From: Enterococcus sp. HY326
GTDB lineage: Bacteria; Bacillota; Bacilli; Lactobacillales; Enterococcaceae
Direction of reading: 5' to 3'
Length of the DNA: 64,000 nucleotides
NCBI RefSeq assembly: GCF_026157065.1
Contig: NZ_JANLGQ010000003.1
Coordinates: 496,001 to 560,000, forward strand
Part shown: positions 55,120 to 63,941 of the stretch, one piece after another
Layout of the letters: the number at the start of each line of letters is the position of its first letter
Numbering within the stretch: position 1 is the stretch's first letter
The notes under the pieces: model-generated
The model's input: the letters and a program-made list of their open reading frames with translations, nothing else
The model's database searches: none
What the model was told of the DNA's origin: nothing
Made by a program: the position numbers and the translations under genes

Positions 55120-56193
55120 ATGTACGATCAGTTACAGGCGATTGAAGATCGCTATGAAGAGCTTGGAGAACTATTAAGTGATCCCGCTGTTATTACCGAC
55201 ACCCAGCGGTTTATGAAGTTGTCAAAAGAAGAAGCCAGCACCAGGGAAACGGTGGAGGTTTATCGCCGTTACAAAACGGTTGTTCAAGGGATTGCTGACA
55301 CCGAAGAATTATTAGGTGAAAGCTTAGATGCTGACATGGCAGAGATGGCCAAGGAAGAATTGTCTGAGTTAAAAAAAGAAAAAGAAGTGTTAGAAGACCG
55401 GATTAAAATTTTGTTGTTACCAAAAGATCCCAATGATGATAAAAATATTATCATGGAAATCCGCGGAGCCGCAGGTGGCGATGAAGCGGCCTTATTTGCC
55501 GGTGACTTATTTAATATGTATCAAAAATATGCGGAGGCGCAAGGCTGGAAAGTCGATGTGATGGATGCCAATGTCACGGGCATCGGTGGCTATAAAGAAG
55601 TAATCATGATGATTACCGGCGACAGTGTCTTTTCAAAACTAAAATACGAAAGTGGCGCCCATCGAGTTCAACGAGTGCCTTCAACAGAATCGCAAGGACG
55701 GATTCATACATCAACAGCAACAGTTGTTGTGATGCCGGAGGCCGAAGAAGTCGAAATTGATATCGCCGATAAAGATATTCGGACTGATATTTACCACGCT
55801 TCTGGAGCTGGTGGTCAGCACGTCAATAAGACAGCTTCTGCCGTTCGTCTGACCCATATTCCAACAGGAATTGCTGTAGCGATGCAGGATGAGCGTTCAC
55901 AAATTAAAAACCGGGAAAAGGCGATGAAAATTTTGCGGGCTAGAGTCTATGACCAAATTTCTCAAGCGGCACAAAGTGAATACGATGCCAGCCGTAAGTC
56001 AGCTGTCGGAACCGGTGACCGTTCTGAACGCATTCGCACCTATAATTTTCCGCAAAATCGTGTTACCGATCACCGCATTGGTTTGACGATTCAAAAATTG
56101 GATCAAATTTTGGCAGGAAAATTAGATGAAATTATTGATGCCTTGGTGATGTACGACCAAACATCAAAATTGGAAGAATTGCAAAATGGCTAA
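55120..56193 (+). CDS. prfA: Peptide chain release factor 1
   Basis: RF1 (357 residues) terminates at UAA and UAG. The catalytic [10 protein letters not shown] (GGQ near 231-233) and the [12 protein letters not shown] region are present. AAGGAGCG precedes ATG. It overlaps prmC by 8 nt; PrmC methylates the GGQ Gln, so substrate and enzyme are co-translated. Confidence 0.98.
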   Translation: MYDQLQAIEDRYEELGELLSDPAVITDTQRFMKLSKEEASTRETVEVYRRYKTVVQGIADTEELLGESLDADMAEMAKEELSELKKEKEVLEDRIKILLLPKDPNDDKNIIMEIRGAAGGDEAALFAGDLFNMYQKYAEAQGWKVDVMDANVTGIGGYKEVIMMITGDSVFSKLKYESGAHRVQRVPSTESQGRIHTSTATVVVMPEAEEVEIDIADKDIRTDIYHASGAGGQHVNKTASAVRLTHIPTGIAVAMQDERSQIKNREKAMKILRARVYDQISQAAQSEYDASRKSAVGTGDRSERIRTYNFPQNRVTDHRIGLTIQKLDQILAGKLDEIIDALVMYDQTSKLEELQNG

Positions 56194-57025
56194 AACCTAT
56201 CGAGAAGTCCTCCAGCGGGCTTCTTCTTTTTTGGAAGCGGCGGGCAAGGAAGGCTATGCTATTCAGTTTCTTTTTTTGGAGCGCAAGGGTTGGAGTAAAA
56301 CGGATTGGTTATTACAGATGAATGAAGCAATTTCAGCTGCGGATGAGACTCAAATTGCAGCGGATATGAGAGCTCTGATGGAAAATCAACCGCCACAATA
56401 TCTTTTAGGCTATGCTGATTTTTATGGTCGCACTTTTTTTGTGAATCAAGATACGTTAATTCCTCGGCCAGAAACTGAGGAATTAGTTGAGCTATGCCTT
56501 AAGGAAAATTCGTCTGAGAAAAATTTGCAGGTCGTCGATATTGGAACGGGAACCGGAGCAATTGCAATTACTTTAAAGGCTGAGGCTGACAGCTGGCAGC
56601 TTTTTGCCAGTGATATTTCCGAAGGTGCCTTAAGTGTGGCTAAAAAAAATAGTCAGGCGCTACATACAGCAATTGATTTTCGCAAAGGTAGTGTGCTGGA
56701 ACCCTTTGCTGAAGAAACATTTGATCTTATTATTTCGAATCCACCGTACATTAGTCAGGCAGAATGGGACTTGATGGATGAAAGTGTGCGCACCTATGAA
56801 CCAAAGTCGGCGCTTTTTGCGGCGGCCGACGGGTTAGCTATCTATCAAATGATTGCCCAGCAGGCGCCAGAAAAATTAAAAGCAGGCGGTAAAATTTATT
56901 TAGAAATTGGCTTTCAACAGGGGCAAGCTGTCAAAGAAATATTTGAAAAAAATTTTCCCGCAGCACAAATTACAGTCAAAAAAGATTTAACTGGTTTGGA
57001 TCGATTTGTGGTTATTCACACTTAA
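56186..57025 (+). CDS. prmC: Release factor glutamine methyltransferase
   Basis: PrmC (279 residues) methylates the Gln of the GGQ motif in release factors using SAM. The N-terminal helical domain is followed by a Rossmann fold with [12 protein letters not shown] and the diagnostic SNPPYIS. The ATG lies in the end of prfA. Several DnaA boxes begin at its 3' end. Confidence 0.97.
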   Translation: MAKTYREVLQRASSFLEAAGKEGYAIQFLFLERKGWSKTDWLLQMNEAISAADETQIAADMRALMENQPPQYLLGYADFYGRTFFVNQDTLIPRPETEELVELCLKENSSEKNLQVVDIGTGTGAIAITLKAEADSWQLFASDISEGALSVAKKNSQALHTAIDFRKGSVLEPFAEETFDLIISNPPYISQAEWDLMDESVRTYEPKSALFAAADGLAIYQMIAQQAPEKLKAGGKIYLEIGFQQGQAVKEIFEKNFPAAQITVKKDLTGLDRFVVIHT

Positions 57026-57538
57026 TGTGGATAAGTCTGTTATTAAATTTAATTAATTGAATGAAAATAAGCTTTCATTTTGGACAGTTTTCAACAAGCT
57101 TGTCCACAGTTATAAAAAAACTTATCCACAAAGTTGGGGATAAGCTTGAAAAGGTTTAAAAACTAGTCATTTACAGATAATTAAAGGTGTGGATAAACTG
57201 TGGAAACAAAAATTTTTACTGAAGAATCAATTGATGAAGCCGCTGAAATTTTAAAAAATGGCGGATTGATTGCTTTTCCAACAGAGACAGTCTATGGTCT
57301 AGGTGCCAATGGTCTCATGACTGAAGCTGTTCAGCAGGTTTTTACCGTTAAAGGTCGACCTGCCGATAATCCCTTAATTTTACACGTCAATCAATTTTCA
57401 ATGGTGGAAAATTTTGTGGATAAGTTTCATCCCTTAACTGAAAAAATTGTCGCAAAATTTTGGCCGGGTCCTTTAACTTTAATTTTTGCAGTGAAACATG
57501 GCAGCTTACCATTGAATGTCACCGGCGGCTTATCCACA
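57012..57538. promoter_or_regulatory. DnaA-box cluster
   Basis: Five exact consensus boxes (TTATCCACA or its complement) occur at 57026-57034, 57122-57130, 57188-57196, 57415-57423 and 57530-57538. Single-mismatch boxes occur at 57012-57020, 57100-57108 and 57135-57143. They span the 174-base prmC-sua5 gap and the first part of sua5. Binding of the initiator DnaA here is expected. Confidence 0.88.
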
Positions 57539-58210
57539 GCAGCTTTTAGAATGCCAGCAAACGAAAAAACTTTGTTATTAATTGAAAAAACAGGTGTGCC
57601 GTTAGTTGGTCCCAGTGCTAATACGTCCGGCAAACCGAGTCCAACGACAGCGGCCCATGTGTTTCACGATATGAAGGGAAAGATTGCTGGCATTTTAGAT
57701 GATGGACCAACTGCAATCGGAGTCGAGTCCACTGTCCTGGATTTAAGCGATCCTTCAAAGCCACCGATGATTTTGCGGCCCGGAGCAGTCACTAAAGAAG
57801 CTTTGGAAAATATTTTGGAAACGGAAATTTTAATTGACCAGCATCTTGTTACAGAGGGAGAGACACCAAAAGCTCCTGGTATGAAGTATAAACATTATGC
57901 CCCTAACGCCGAAGTACGCATGGTTCGTCAGGCTGAATGGCCAGAAGCAGCCAGGTGGAGTGAAAATCAAAAAGTTGGTGTAATTGCCAGTCCGGAAATT
58001 TTGAAATTATTTCCTCAAGAGATAGAAAAATATTCTTTGGCTGATAACTCAATTGAAGCCGCCACCCGTGGCTTATTTGCCGGTCTGCGGGCACTGGATG
58101 AAACCGGCGTTAGTCTTATTTTAGCGCCGGCCTTTGAGGAAGCCGGCTTAGCGGTGGCCTATATGAACCGTTTAAAAAAAGCCAGTAACCAAAAATTTTG
58201 GAAAAACTAG
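57200..58210 (+). CDS. sua5: Threonylcarbamoyl-AMP synthase (Sua5/YwlC long form)
   Basis: The 336-residue protein makes threonylcarbamoyl-AMP from Thr, bicarbonate and ATP for the t6A37 tRNA modification. The YrdC domain has GGLIAFPTETVYGLGANG, KGRPADNPLILHV and PSANTSGKPSP; the C-terminal SUA5 domain distinguishes it from short TsaC. The GTG start at 57200 follows AAAGGTGTGG. Two DnaA boxes lie inside the gene and one overlaps its ribosome site, so DnaA may influence its expression. Confidence 0.95.
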   Translation: METKIFTEESIDEAAEILKNGGLIAFPTETVYGLGANGLMTEAVQQVFTVKGRPADNPLILHVNQFSMVENFVDKFHPLTEKIVAKFWPGPLTLIFAVKHGSLPLNVTGGLSTAAFRMPANEKTLLLIEKTGVPLVGPSANTSGKPSPTTAAHVFHDMKGKIAGILDDGPTAIGVESTVLDLSDPSKPPMILRPGAVTKEALENILETEILIDQHLVTEGETPKAPGMKYKHYAPNAEVRMVRQAEWPEAARWSENQKVGVIASPEILKLFPQEIEKYSLADNSIEAATRGLFAGLRALDETGVSLILAPAFEEAGLAVAYMNRLKKASNQKFWKN

Positions 58211-58239
58211 TTTTCTTGGTGCCGGAATTTGCTAACTTA

Positions 58240-58248
58240 TGATACAAT
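58240..58248 (+). promoter_or_regulatory. Extended -10 promoter of glyA
   Basis: TGATACAAT (TGn plus TACAAT) lies 36 bases before the glyA start; no good -35 at standard spacing. Confidence 0.5.
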
Positions 58249-58284
58249 TCAATAAAAAATAATGTCATGAAGGGTGTTGTCAGT

Positions 58285-59523
58285 ATGGATTTTAAAGAAT
58301 TTGATCCGGATTTATGGAATGCGATTAATCATGAATACCAACGGCAGGAAAATAATTTGGAGTTAATTGCCTCTGAAAATATCGTGTCCAAAGGTGTCAT
58401 GGCGGCACAAGGCAGCGTGCTGACCAATAAATATGCTGAAGGCTATCCAGGTCGCCGGTATTATGGCGGCTGTGAATTTATTGACGTGGTGGAAAATTTA
58501 GCCATCGAGCGGGCCAAAGAATTATTTGACGCAAAATTTGCCAATGTTCAGCCTCATTCAGGTTCACAAGCGAACACAGCAGCCTATCTTTCATTAATTG
58601 AAGCTGGGGATACAGTTCTCGGGATGGACTTATCTGCTGGCGGTCATTTGACCCACGGTTCTCCGGTCAATTTCAGTGGCAAAACGTATCATTTCGTGCC
58701 TTACGGCGTGGATCCAGCGACTGAAGTGATCGATTATGATGTGGTAAGAATTTTAGCCCGCAAACATCAACCGAAATTAATTGTAGCTGGAGCAAGTGCC
58801 TACAGCCGCACCATTGATTTTAAAAAGTTTCGGGAAATCGCTGATGAAGTTGGCGCAAAATTAATGGTGGACATGGCGCATATCGCTGGTTTAGTTGCAG
58901 CAGGTCTGCATCCAAATCCAGTGCCTTATGCTGATATTACGACCTCAACGACTCATAAAACTTTAAGAGGCCCTCGCGGCGGTTTGATTTTAACCAATGA
59001 TGAAGAATTGGCTAAAAAAATAAATAGTGCAGTGTTCCCGGGCATTCAAGGGGGACCTTTAGAACATGTGATTGCCGCAAAAGCAGTCGCCTTTAAAGAA
59101 GCCCTTGACCAAAGCTTTACTGAATACAGCCAGCAAGTGATTGATAATGCCAAAGCAATGGCAGATGTCTTTAATAAAACACCGGAAGTCCGCTTGGTCT
59201 CAGGTGCCACTGACAATCACTTATTATTAGTAGAAGTGACCGACTTAGGAATGTCTGGTAAAGAAGCTGAAACAATTTTGGATTCTGTTGGCATCACCGT
59301 CAATAAAAATTCGATTCCTTTTGAAAGCTTGAGCCCATTTAAAACCAGCGGCATTCGGATTGGCACACCAGCGATTACCTCCCGTGGCTTTGATGAAGCA
59401 GCATCACGTCAAGTGGCAGAGCTAGTGGTTAGAGCGCTGAAGGCCCAAAACAATCAAGCAGCATTAGAAGAAGTTCATCAAGAAGTATTGGCTTTAACAA
59501 ATAATCACCCGCTTTACGCTTAA
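58285..59523 (+). CDS. glyA: Serine hydroxymethyltransferase
   Basis: GlyA (412 residues) converts serine and tetrahydrofolate to glycine and methylene-THF. [28 protein letters not shown] and the PLP-lysine motif [15 protein letters not shown] are intact. The start at 58285 (MDFKEFDPD) has GAAGGGTG at good distance; an ATG 18 nt upstream would include that site. Own promoter likely. Confidence 0.97.
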   Translation: MDFKEFDPDLWNAINHEYQRQENNLELIASENIVSKGVMAAQGSVLTNKYAEGYPGRRYYGGCEFIDVVENLAIERAKELFDAKFANVQPHSGSQANTAAYLSLIEAGDTVLGMDLSAGGHLTHGSPVNFSGKTYHFVPYGVDPATEVIDYDVVRILARKHQPKLIVAGASAYSRTIDFKKFREIADEVGAKLMVDMAHIAGLVAAGLHPNPVPYADITTSTTHKTLRGPRGGLILTNDEELAKKINSAVFPGIQGGPLEHVIAAKAVAFKEALDQSFTEYSQQVIDNAKAMADVFNKTPEVRLVSGATDNHLLLVEVTDLGMSGKEAETILDSVGITVNKNSIPFESLSPFKTSGIRIGTPAITSRGFDEAASRQVAELVVRALKAQNNQAALEEVHQEVLALTNNHPLYA

Positions 59524-59589
59524 AATTATCCAGTTAAATTTTCTTTAGGAAAGTTTAGGACATAAAAAATCAGATAGGAGATTTTAAAA

Positions 59590-60219
59590 ATGGGAAAATT
59601 CCAAGTAATTGACCATCCACTCATTCAGCACAAGTTAACTATCATTCGGGAAAAGGATACCGGCACGAAAGTTTTTCGGGAAGTTGTCAATGAAATTGCC
59701 ATGCTGATGGCCTACGAAGTTTCACGGGATATGCCATTAGAAGACATTGAAATTGAAACACCAATGACCAAAAGTGTGCAAAAAACTTTAACCGGTAAAA
59801 AAGTTGCAATCGTACCAATTTTACGAGCTGGCTTAGGCATGGTTGACGGAATTTTAGAATTGATTCCTGCAGCGAAGGTTGGTCATATCGGAATGTTCCG
59901 GGACGAAGAAACTTTAGAGCCCCACGAATATTTCTTAAAGCTGCCTGAAGATATTGCAGCTCGTCAGCTGTTCGTTGTTGATCCGATGTTAGCAACTGGC
60001 GGTTCAGCAATCATGGCAATCGATGCTTTGAAAAAGCATGGCGCTTCTAATATCAAATTTGTCTGCCTAGTTTCTGCTCCTGAAGGCGTCAAGGCCTTAC
60101 AAGATGCCCATCCAGATATTGATATCTATACCGCCGCTCTTGATGAAAAATTAAATGAGCATGGCTACATCGTTCCTGGTTTAGGGGACGCCGGCGACCG
60201 TCTCTTCGGTACAAAATAA
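59590..60219 (+). CDS. upp: Uracil phosphoribosyltransferase
   Basis: Upp (209 residues) makes UMP from uracil and PRPP. The PRPP-binding motif [15 protein letters not shown] and [13 protein letters not shown] are characteristic. TAGGAG lies before ATG. It follows glyA as in many Firmicutes. An extended structured 3' region follows the stop. Confidence 0.97.
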   Translation: MGKFQVIDHPLIQHKLTIIREKDTGTKVFREVVNEIAMLMAYEVSRDMPLEDIEIETPMTKSVQKTLTGKKVAIVPILRAGLGMVDGILELIPAAKVGHIGMFRDEETLEPHEYFLKLPEDIAARQLFVVDPMLATGGSAIMAIDALKKHGASNIKFVCLVSAPEGVKALQDAHPDIDIYTAALDEKLNEHGYIVPGLGDAGDRLFGTK

Positions 60220-60228
60220 AGTGAAGCA

Positions 60229-60378
60229 TGAGATTGTTTCTAAGTTTACTTCTGGCAAACGAACAGAACCATTGCGGTCGGTTTTAAAAGGCTGTGCTGT
60301 AAAAAATAGCGGAGTATCCGCCGCTTTCCTTGTGTTCAATGCTAGTTGGCTAAACTTAGAAGCAGTCTCATTTTTTGT
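60229..60378 (+). terminator. Very long stem-loop terminator region after upp
   Basis: A 20-bp stem (60229-60248 with 60351-60370; two G-T pairs, no mismatch) encloses 102 nt that contain a GCGGA-TCCGC hairpin (60309-60321), and ends in six T. It is much longer than a normal terminator and may be a stable 3' RNA. Confidence 0.6.
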
Positions 60379-60380
60379 TA

Positions 60381-60402
60381 GGACAATTTTTTTAATTGTC
60401 CC
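60381..60402. other. Small hairpin GGACAAT/ATTGTCC
   Basis: GGACAAT pairs with ATTGTCC across a T-rich loop just after the upp 3' structure. It lies directly upstream of an extended -10 (TGCTAGAAT, 60406-60414) for the next gene. Confidence 0.4.
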
Positions 60403-60467
60403 TGATGCTAGAATTCATTTTGAAGGACGTTGAAAATCATTCACTAAAAAAACTAGGGGGAATCCAT

Positions 60468-60755
60468 TTGCGAAGTCAGGAATTATTAACCGCCTTAATG
60501 AACGGCCCGCAGCGGGGAGATTTTGTGGGAATTTATCAGACAGAACATGATAAATTAGTGGCTTTCACCGGGCTTCAATTAGATGAAGCGGGGGACTTAG
60601 TGTTGTATTCAGCAAAACAACAGCCGCCAATGGCGATGAAGGATTTTTATACCCAGCTGATGCTTCACAAAAATCGCTATTTAATGCAGTGGCAAAAGGG
60701 ACAAAAACAACCGATTTACGGCTTTAAAGAGGTTGACCGTAAAATTGTCATTTAA
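60468..60755 (+). CDS. Hypothetical protein
   Basis: A 95-residue protein (SQELLTALMNGPQRGDFVGI onwards) with a small beta-rich core and a C-terminus ending FKEVDRKIVI. The family is not recognised. The TTG start at 60468 is chosen because AGGGGG lies about 7 nt upstream and the likely promoter (TGCTAGAAT) ends at 60414; an in-frame ATG at 60405 would lie inside that promoter. Monocistronic. Confidence 0.6.
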   Translation: MRSQELLTALMNGPQRGDFVGIYQTEHDKLVAFTGLQLDEAGDLVLYSAKQQPPMAMKDFYTQLMLHKNRYLMQWQKGQKQPIYGFKEVDRKIVI

Positions 60756-60849
60756 AAAAAGCGCCAAAGCTAAAGACGCCGCTGAGGAAAGCTCAGCGAA
60801 ATGCTGAATTTTTCCTTTGATAGCTGTCTAAAACTTTGACACTAGTTGC

Positions 60850-61092
60850 TTAGCTATTTAATTTACGAAGTTCCTTGTAATTGATAATAACAACACCATT
60901 GGACTGTGAAATCAAAGAACTGTTTTCTGATGTTTCATCCATTCTAACGACGGCTGAATTTTTCAGCTGTTTGGTAATGGTACCAGTTTGACCTTGATTT
61001 CTAAAGATAAATGCGACAGGGGTTCCAGTTGTAAACGACTTGCCAAGTGCGGACGGGTCGATAGTAGCTTCAAATTTTCCAAATGTTCCCAT
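60850..61092 (-). CDS. Small beta-barrel-like hypothetical protein (DUF2187-like)
   Basis: An 80-residue protein with a KOW-like strand pattern (GTPVAFIFRNQGQTGTITKQ then NSAVVRMDET and VVIINYKELRKL), resembling the small DUF2187 group. The role is unknown. GAGGG precedes ATG on the minus strand. It is the last chromosomal protein gene before the tRNA and prophage. Confidence 0.6.
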   Translation of the reverse strand: MGTFGKFEATIDPSALGKSFTTGTPVAFIFRNQGQTGTITKQLKNSAVVRMDETSENSSLISQSNGVVIINYKELRKLNS

Positions 61093-61170
61093 GCAATAAC
61101 CCTCTTTCTATTTCTATTCTAACAAATTTTGGTCAATATTTCATATATTTGACTTTTGCGGGGTTTGAGC

Positions 61171-61199
61171 TTTACAAAATATACTAAAAGTTCTATAAT
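61171..61199 (+). promoter_or_regulatory. Promoter of tRNA-Thr(CGT)
   Basis: TTTACA at 61171 and perfect TATAAT at 61194 are 17 nt apart; the tRNA starts 18 bases later. Confidence 0.85.
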
Positions 61200-61217
61200 T
61201 TTCTTTGTTATTCTAAA

Positions 61218-61290
61218 GCCAGCTTAGCTCAGTCGGTAGAGCAACGCACTCGTAACGCGTAGGTCACAGGTTCGATTCCTGCAGCTGGCA
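61218..61290 (+). tRNA. tRNA-Thr (anticodon CGT)
   Basis: A 73-nt cloverleaf: acceptor GCCAGCT with AGCTGGC and A73, D arm GCTC...GAGC, anticodon loop CTCGTAA with CGT at 34-36, T loop TTCGATT. CCA is not encoded. Pairs 31-39 and 49-65 are both A-C. It adjoins the prophage integrase and is the likely attachment locus. Confidence 0.9.
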
Positions 61291-61299
61291 TCTTAATTT

Positions 61300-61345
61300 A
61301 AAGCCGTCACATCAACGTTTGTAGATGATGTGACGGCTTTTTATT
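61300..61345. terminator. Terminator after tRNA-Thr(CGT)
   Basis: A 15-bp stem (AAAGCCGTCACATCA with its complement from 61326) ends in a T run. Confidence 0.9.
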
Positions 61346-61414
61346 TTACAATAAATTGCTGTTTGGGGCAGAGAATGGGGCAGAGATTTTTAAAATATTT
61401 TTTTAAATAACGTA

Positions 61415-62581
61415 TTAATCTCTTAATAGACTTGAGAATCTATCGCTTGCTGCTCTTTTTGATTCCTCCAACGCATGTCCATATATGTTCATTGTCGTCC
61501 TGTAATCTTTGTGTCCTAGAAGTTCTTGTACTGCTTTAATTGGGATGTTTGGATCGGCTAGTAAAAAAGATGCTGAGGTATGTCTAAGGTCGTGAAAGCG
61601 AATCTCGCGAAGTCCAGAGCGTTTCACAAATCGAATCCAATTTCTATATAAAGATGTTGGGAGTTCGAAGTTTCCTTCTGGTGAGCCGAATACATACTTG
61701 TGTTTTGGGTTTATACAAAGCTTCTTTCTTGCTTCTTGGTTGATTAAGATAAAGCCTTGCATGAAATTCATATAGTTCTGAGGTACAGGGATAATTTTAG
61801 AATCGGAAGCTTTAAGACCATCTCGTCTTAAATATTGCTTCTTGTCATTTAAAACAATCCGTTGATGAAAGTGTACAGTGTTGTTGATAAAATCGAAGTC
61901 GGTTTCTTCGACAGCTGCTATTTCTCCTTCTCTAGCTCCAGTAAAGAAAGCAGTCAGGACTATAGCTTTCGTTTTTTGTGAAGCCGCATCATCCAAAGCT
62001 GTTAGTAATCTGTTTACTTCTTCAATAGAATAAGGTTCAGGTGTAGACTTCTTTTTAAGGGCTTCCTTGGGTAGTTTAACGTCGGAAACGGGATTGTGGC
62101 TAATTATCCTATATTGGTCTTTTGCGACGTTAAAAACGCTACTAAGGGCGTTTAAAAAACGTTTCTTTGTTTTTCTCGAAAGAACCTGACTTCTTTTTGA
62201 AAGTGGTTGTGCAGCCATGACAATGTCTTTAATTTGATATGGTTTTATTTCTGTCATCTTTTTATTGGATAATGAAGATAAGAAACGTTTTTCGATTATG
62301 TCGGAGTATTCACGTATTGTTCTGGGCTCCAATGTTGTAGTTACTTCTTTTTTCCACATATTGTTATAGAAATGTGAAAAAGTGATAGTTGTCACATCTT
62401 CATAACCGTGTTCTTCCAAGTCCGCTATCCACTCATCAAGTTCGAGATATGCTTTTCTAAGTGTTAACGAATCAGCAGTTTTGCTAAGTCTAATTGGATT
62501 GCCGTTCTCGTTATAACCAACAGTAACACGAAGCCTGAATTTATCTCCTCTTTTTTCAACAGTCCCTTTCTCTACAGCCAT
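61415..62581 (-). CDS. Phage tyrosine integrase
   Basis: A 388-residue integrase with an AP2-like N-terminal arm-binding domain (VEKGTVEKRGDKFRLRVTVG), a SAM-like core-binding domain and a catalytic domain: Arg in GAREGEIAAVEETD, His-x-x-Arg in FHDLRHTSASF, and GHKDYRTTMNIYGHAL with the nucleophile Tyr. It is typical of Firmicutes temperate phages and faces the tRNA at its 3' side. Confidence 0.95.
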   Translation of the reverse strand: MAVEKGTVEKRGDKFRLRVTVGYNENGNPIRLSKTADSLTLRKAYLELDEWIADLEEHGYEDVTTITFSHFYNNMWKKEVTTTLEPRTIREYSDIIEKRFLSSLSNKKMTEIKPYQIKDIVMAAQPLSKRSQVLSRKTKKRFLNALSSVFNVAKDQYRIISHNPVSDVKLPKEALKKKSTPEPYSIEEVNRLLTALDDAASQKTKAIVLTAFFTGAREGEIAAVEETDFDFINNTVHFHQRIVLNDKKQYLRRDGLKASDSKIIPVPQNYMNFMQGFILINQEARKKLCINPKHKYVFGSPEGNFELPTSLYRNWIRFVKRSGLREIRFHDLRHTSASFLLADPNIPIKAVQELLGHKDYRTTMNIYGHALEESKRAASDRFSSLLRD

Positions 62582-62668
62582 AACAAAGTAAGCTCCTTCC
62601 CTAACTACTTCCTATCTCTAATTCAAAAAAAGAATGTATGTTCGTTTTTTTGCTAAAAAATAATAAGC

Positions 62669-63094
62669 TTAATCTAGTAAATATCTTTCCGATTTCAAAG
62701 GAACACCATAAGCCGTTTGCAAATGTTCAAATTTTCTAGGATATGAACCTGTATCTTCTTTGTGACAACTAAGCAAAATGTTTGTGGCAAAACGATCGGC
62801 TTCACTTTCCATTTTACTCCTAGTTGTCCTGTTTAGTACGTAGTAATTGGATATCCCTTCATGCAGCAGTGCATGACCTAACTCATGAGTGCACACATAA
62901 AATCTTTCTGGACTTTCCATTAATGAATCGGATAAGAAAATAACTTTCCTGTTTAAAATCTCTTGAAATTGGCCTCGAGGGTTATCTAGAAACGGAACAT
63001 ACCGAATATCAATATTTAAAAAGGCGCAAATAATAAAGGGATTGTAACTCCCGCTTAAAGATTTTAATTTAGCAATCAGTTCTAAATAATCCAT
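62669..63094 (-). CDS. ImmA/IrrE-family metallo-endopeptidase
   Basis: A 141-residue zinc protease with HExxH in CTHELGHALLHEG. Such proteins cleave or inactivate the adjacent repressor to trigger induction (as ImmA does to ImmR in ICEBs1). It lies 10 nt after the repressor gene on the same strand, supporting that role. The exact signal is unknown. Confidence 0.9.
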   Translation of the reverse strand: MDYLELIAKLKSLSGSYNPFIICAFLNIDIRYVPFLDNPRGQFQEILNRKVIFLSDSLMESPERFYVCTHELGHALLHEGISNYYVLNRTTRSKMESEADRFATNILLSCHKEDTGSYPRKFEHLQTAYGVPLKSERYLLD

Positions 63095-63104
63095 ACCGCT
63101 ACCT

Positions 63105-63473
63105 CTATTTTTTCAGCTTCTTATCCTTCTCAGCATATTCCCAAAATACCCCAGTCAAAATATCTTTTACTCGTTGTATTTCCTCTGGTGTCAAATTCTC
63201 GCCATTATAAGCCATGTTCACGTTTGAATCTAACAATTTATCTAACTCAATTAAATCGTCTTTGTTCGCCCATTTAGGGGCTTGATTTCTGCCTAGTAGG
63301 TAATCAGTTGTTACATCAAAGTAATCTGCCACCGCTTGCAATTTCTTTATACCCGGAGGCTGTTTATCCCATTTTCGTATGCTTCCTTGACTAAAATCGA
63401 GAATCCTTTCTAATTCAGTTAAAGTGATGCTCTTGCGACTTGTAAGTTCTTTAATCTTATAAACTAAACTCAT
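63105..63473 (-). CDS. CI-like phage repressor (Xre HTH)
   Basis: A 122-residue regulator with an N-terminal HTH (ITLTELERILDFSQGSIRKW) and DVTTDYLLGR, but no peptidase domain of the LexA type. Inactivation would therefore rely on the neighbouring ImmA-like protease. ATG at 63473 follows AGGTGG; a GTG three codons earlier overlaps that site. Palindromic operators lie just upstream. Confidence 0.9.
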   Translation of the reverse strand: MSLVYKIKELTSRKSITLTELERILDFSQGSIRKWDKQPPGIKKLQAVADYFDVTTDYLLGRNQAPKWANKDDLIELDKLLDSNVNMAYNGENLTPEEIQRVKDILTGVFWEYAEKDKKLKK

Positions 63474-63507
63474 TCTTTCCACCTCAAAAAACCGTCACAA
63501 AAACACA

Positions 63508-63718
63508 TTGGAATAAATGCTTGACACTTGGAATAAATTCCAATATACTAAGTTCATAGGTTAGATTCCACGGCACACTAAAAGCTATCTAGAAGTTGTT
63601 ATTGTCTCCCCAGACCAACAAAATAAAGATGATGTGTGCTGTAATTGTATGCCTATATTATGGAATAAATTCCAATATTTGTCAATAGTATAACGTAATA
63701 TATTGGAATTTATTCCGA
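63508..63718. promoter_or_regulatory. Phage switch region with four operators
   Basis: Operators based on TTGGAATAAATTCCAA occur at 63508 (half), 63528 (perfect palindrome), 63660 and 63703. A rightward promoter (TTGACA 63521, TATACT 63544, spacer 17) has the second operator in its spacer. A leftward promoter (TTGACA 63685-63680, CATAAT 63662-63657, spacer 17) has the third. Confidence 0.85.
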
Positions 63719-63737
63719 TTGAATGGAGGTGGAATTA

Positions 63738-63938
63738 GTGATTTACGACAAAATTAAAAAATTAGCCGATGCTAAAGGTATTTCGATTAATCAACTAGAA
63801 CGTGATTTAGACTTTAGTTCTTCTTCTATATCTAAATGGAAAAGTTCGAATCCAACATCCTCTAAGCTGAAGCAGGTGGCTTCGTATTTCGGAGTCACGA
63901 TGGATTATCTAATTGATAATGAAAAACAGGAGGTGTAA
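63738..63938 (+). CDS. Cro-like Xre regulator
   Basis: A 66-residue HTH protein (ISINQLERDLDFSSSSISKW then GVTMDYLID) resembling the CI-like repressor's DNA-binding part, so both probably bind the same operators. The GTG start at 63738 follows GGAGGTGG; an upstream ATG overlaps that site. It is the first gene of the rightward lytic transcript. Confidence 0.85.
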   Translation: MIYDKIKKLADAKGISINQLERDLDFSSSSISKWKSSNPTSSKLKQVASYFGVTMDYLIDNEKQEV

Positions 63939-63941
63939 GTG

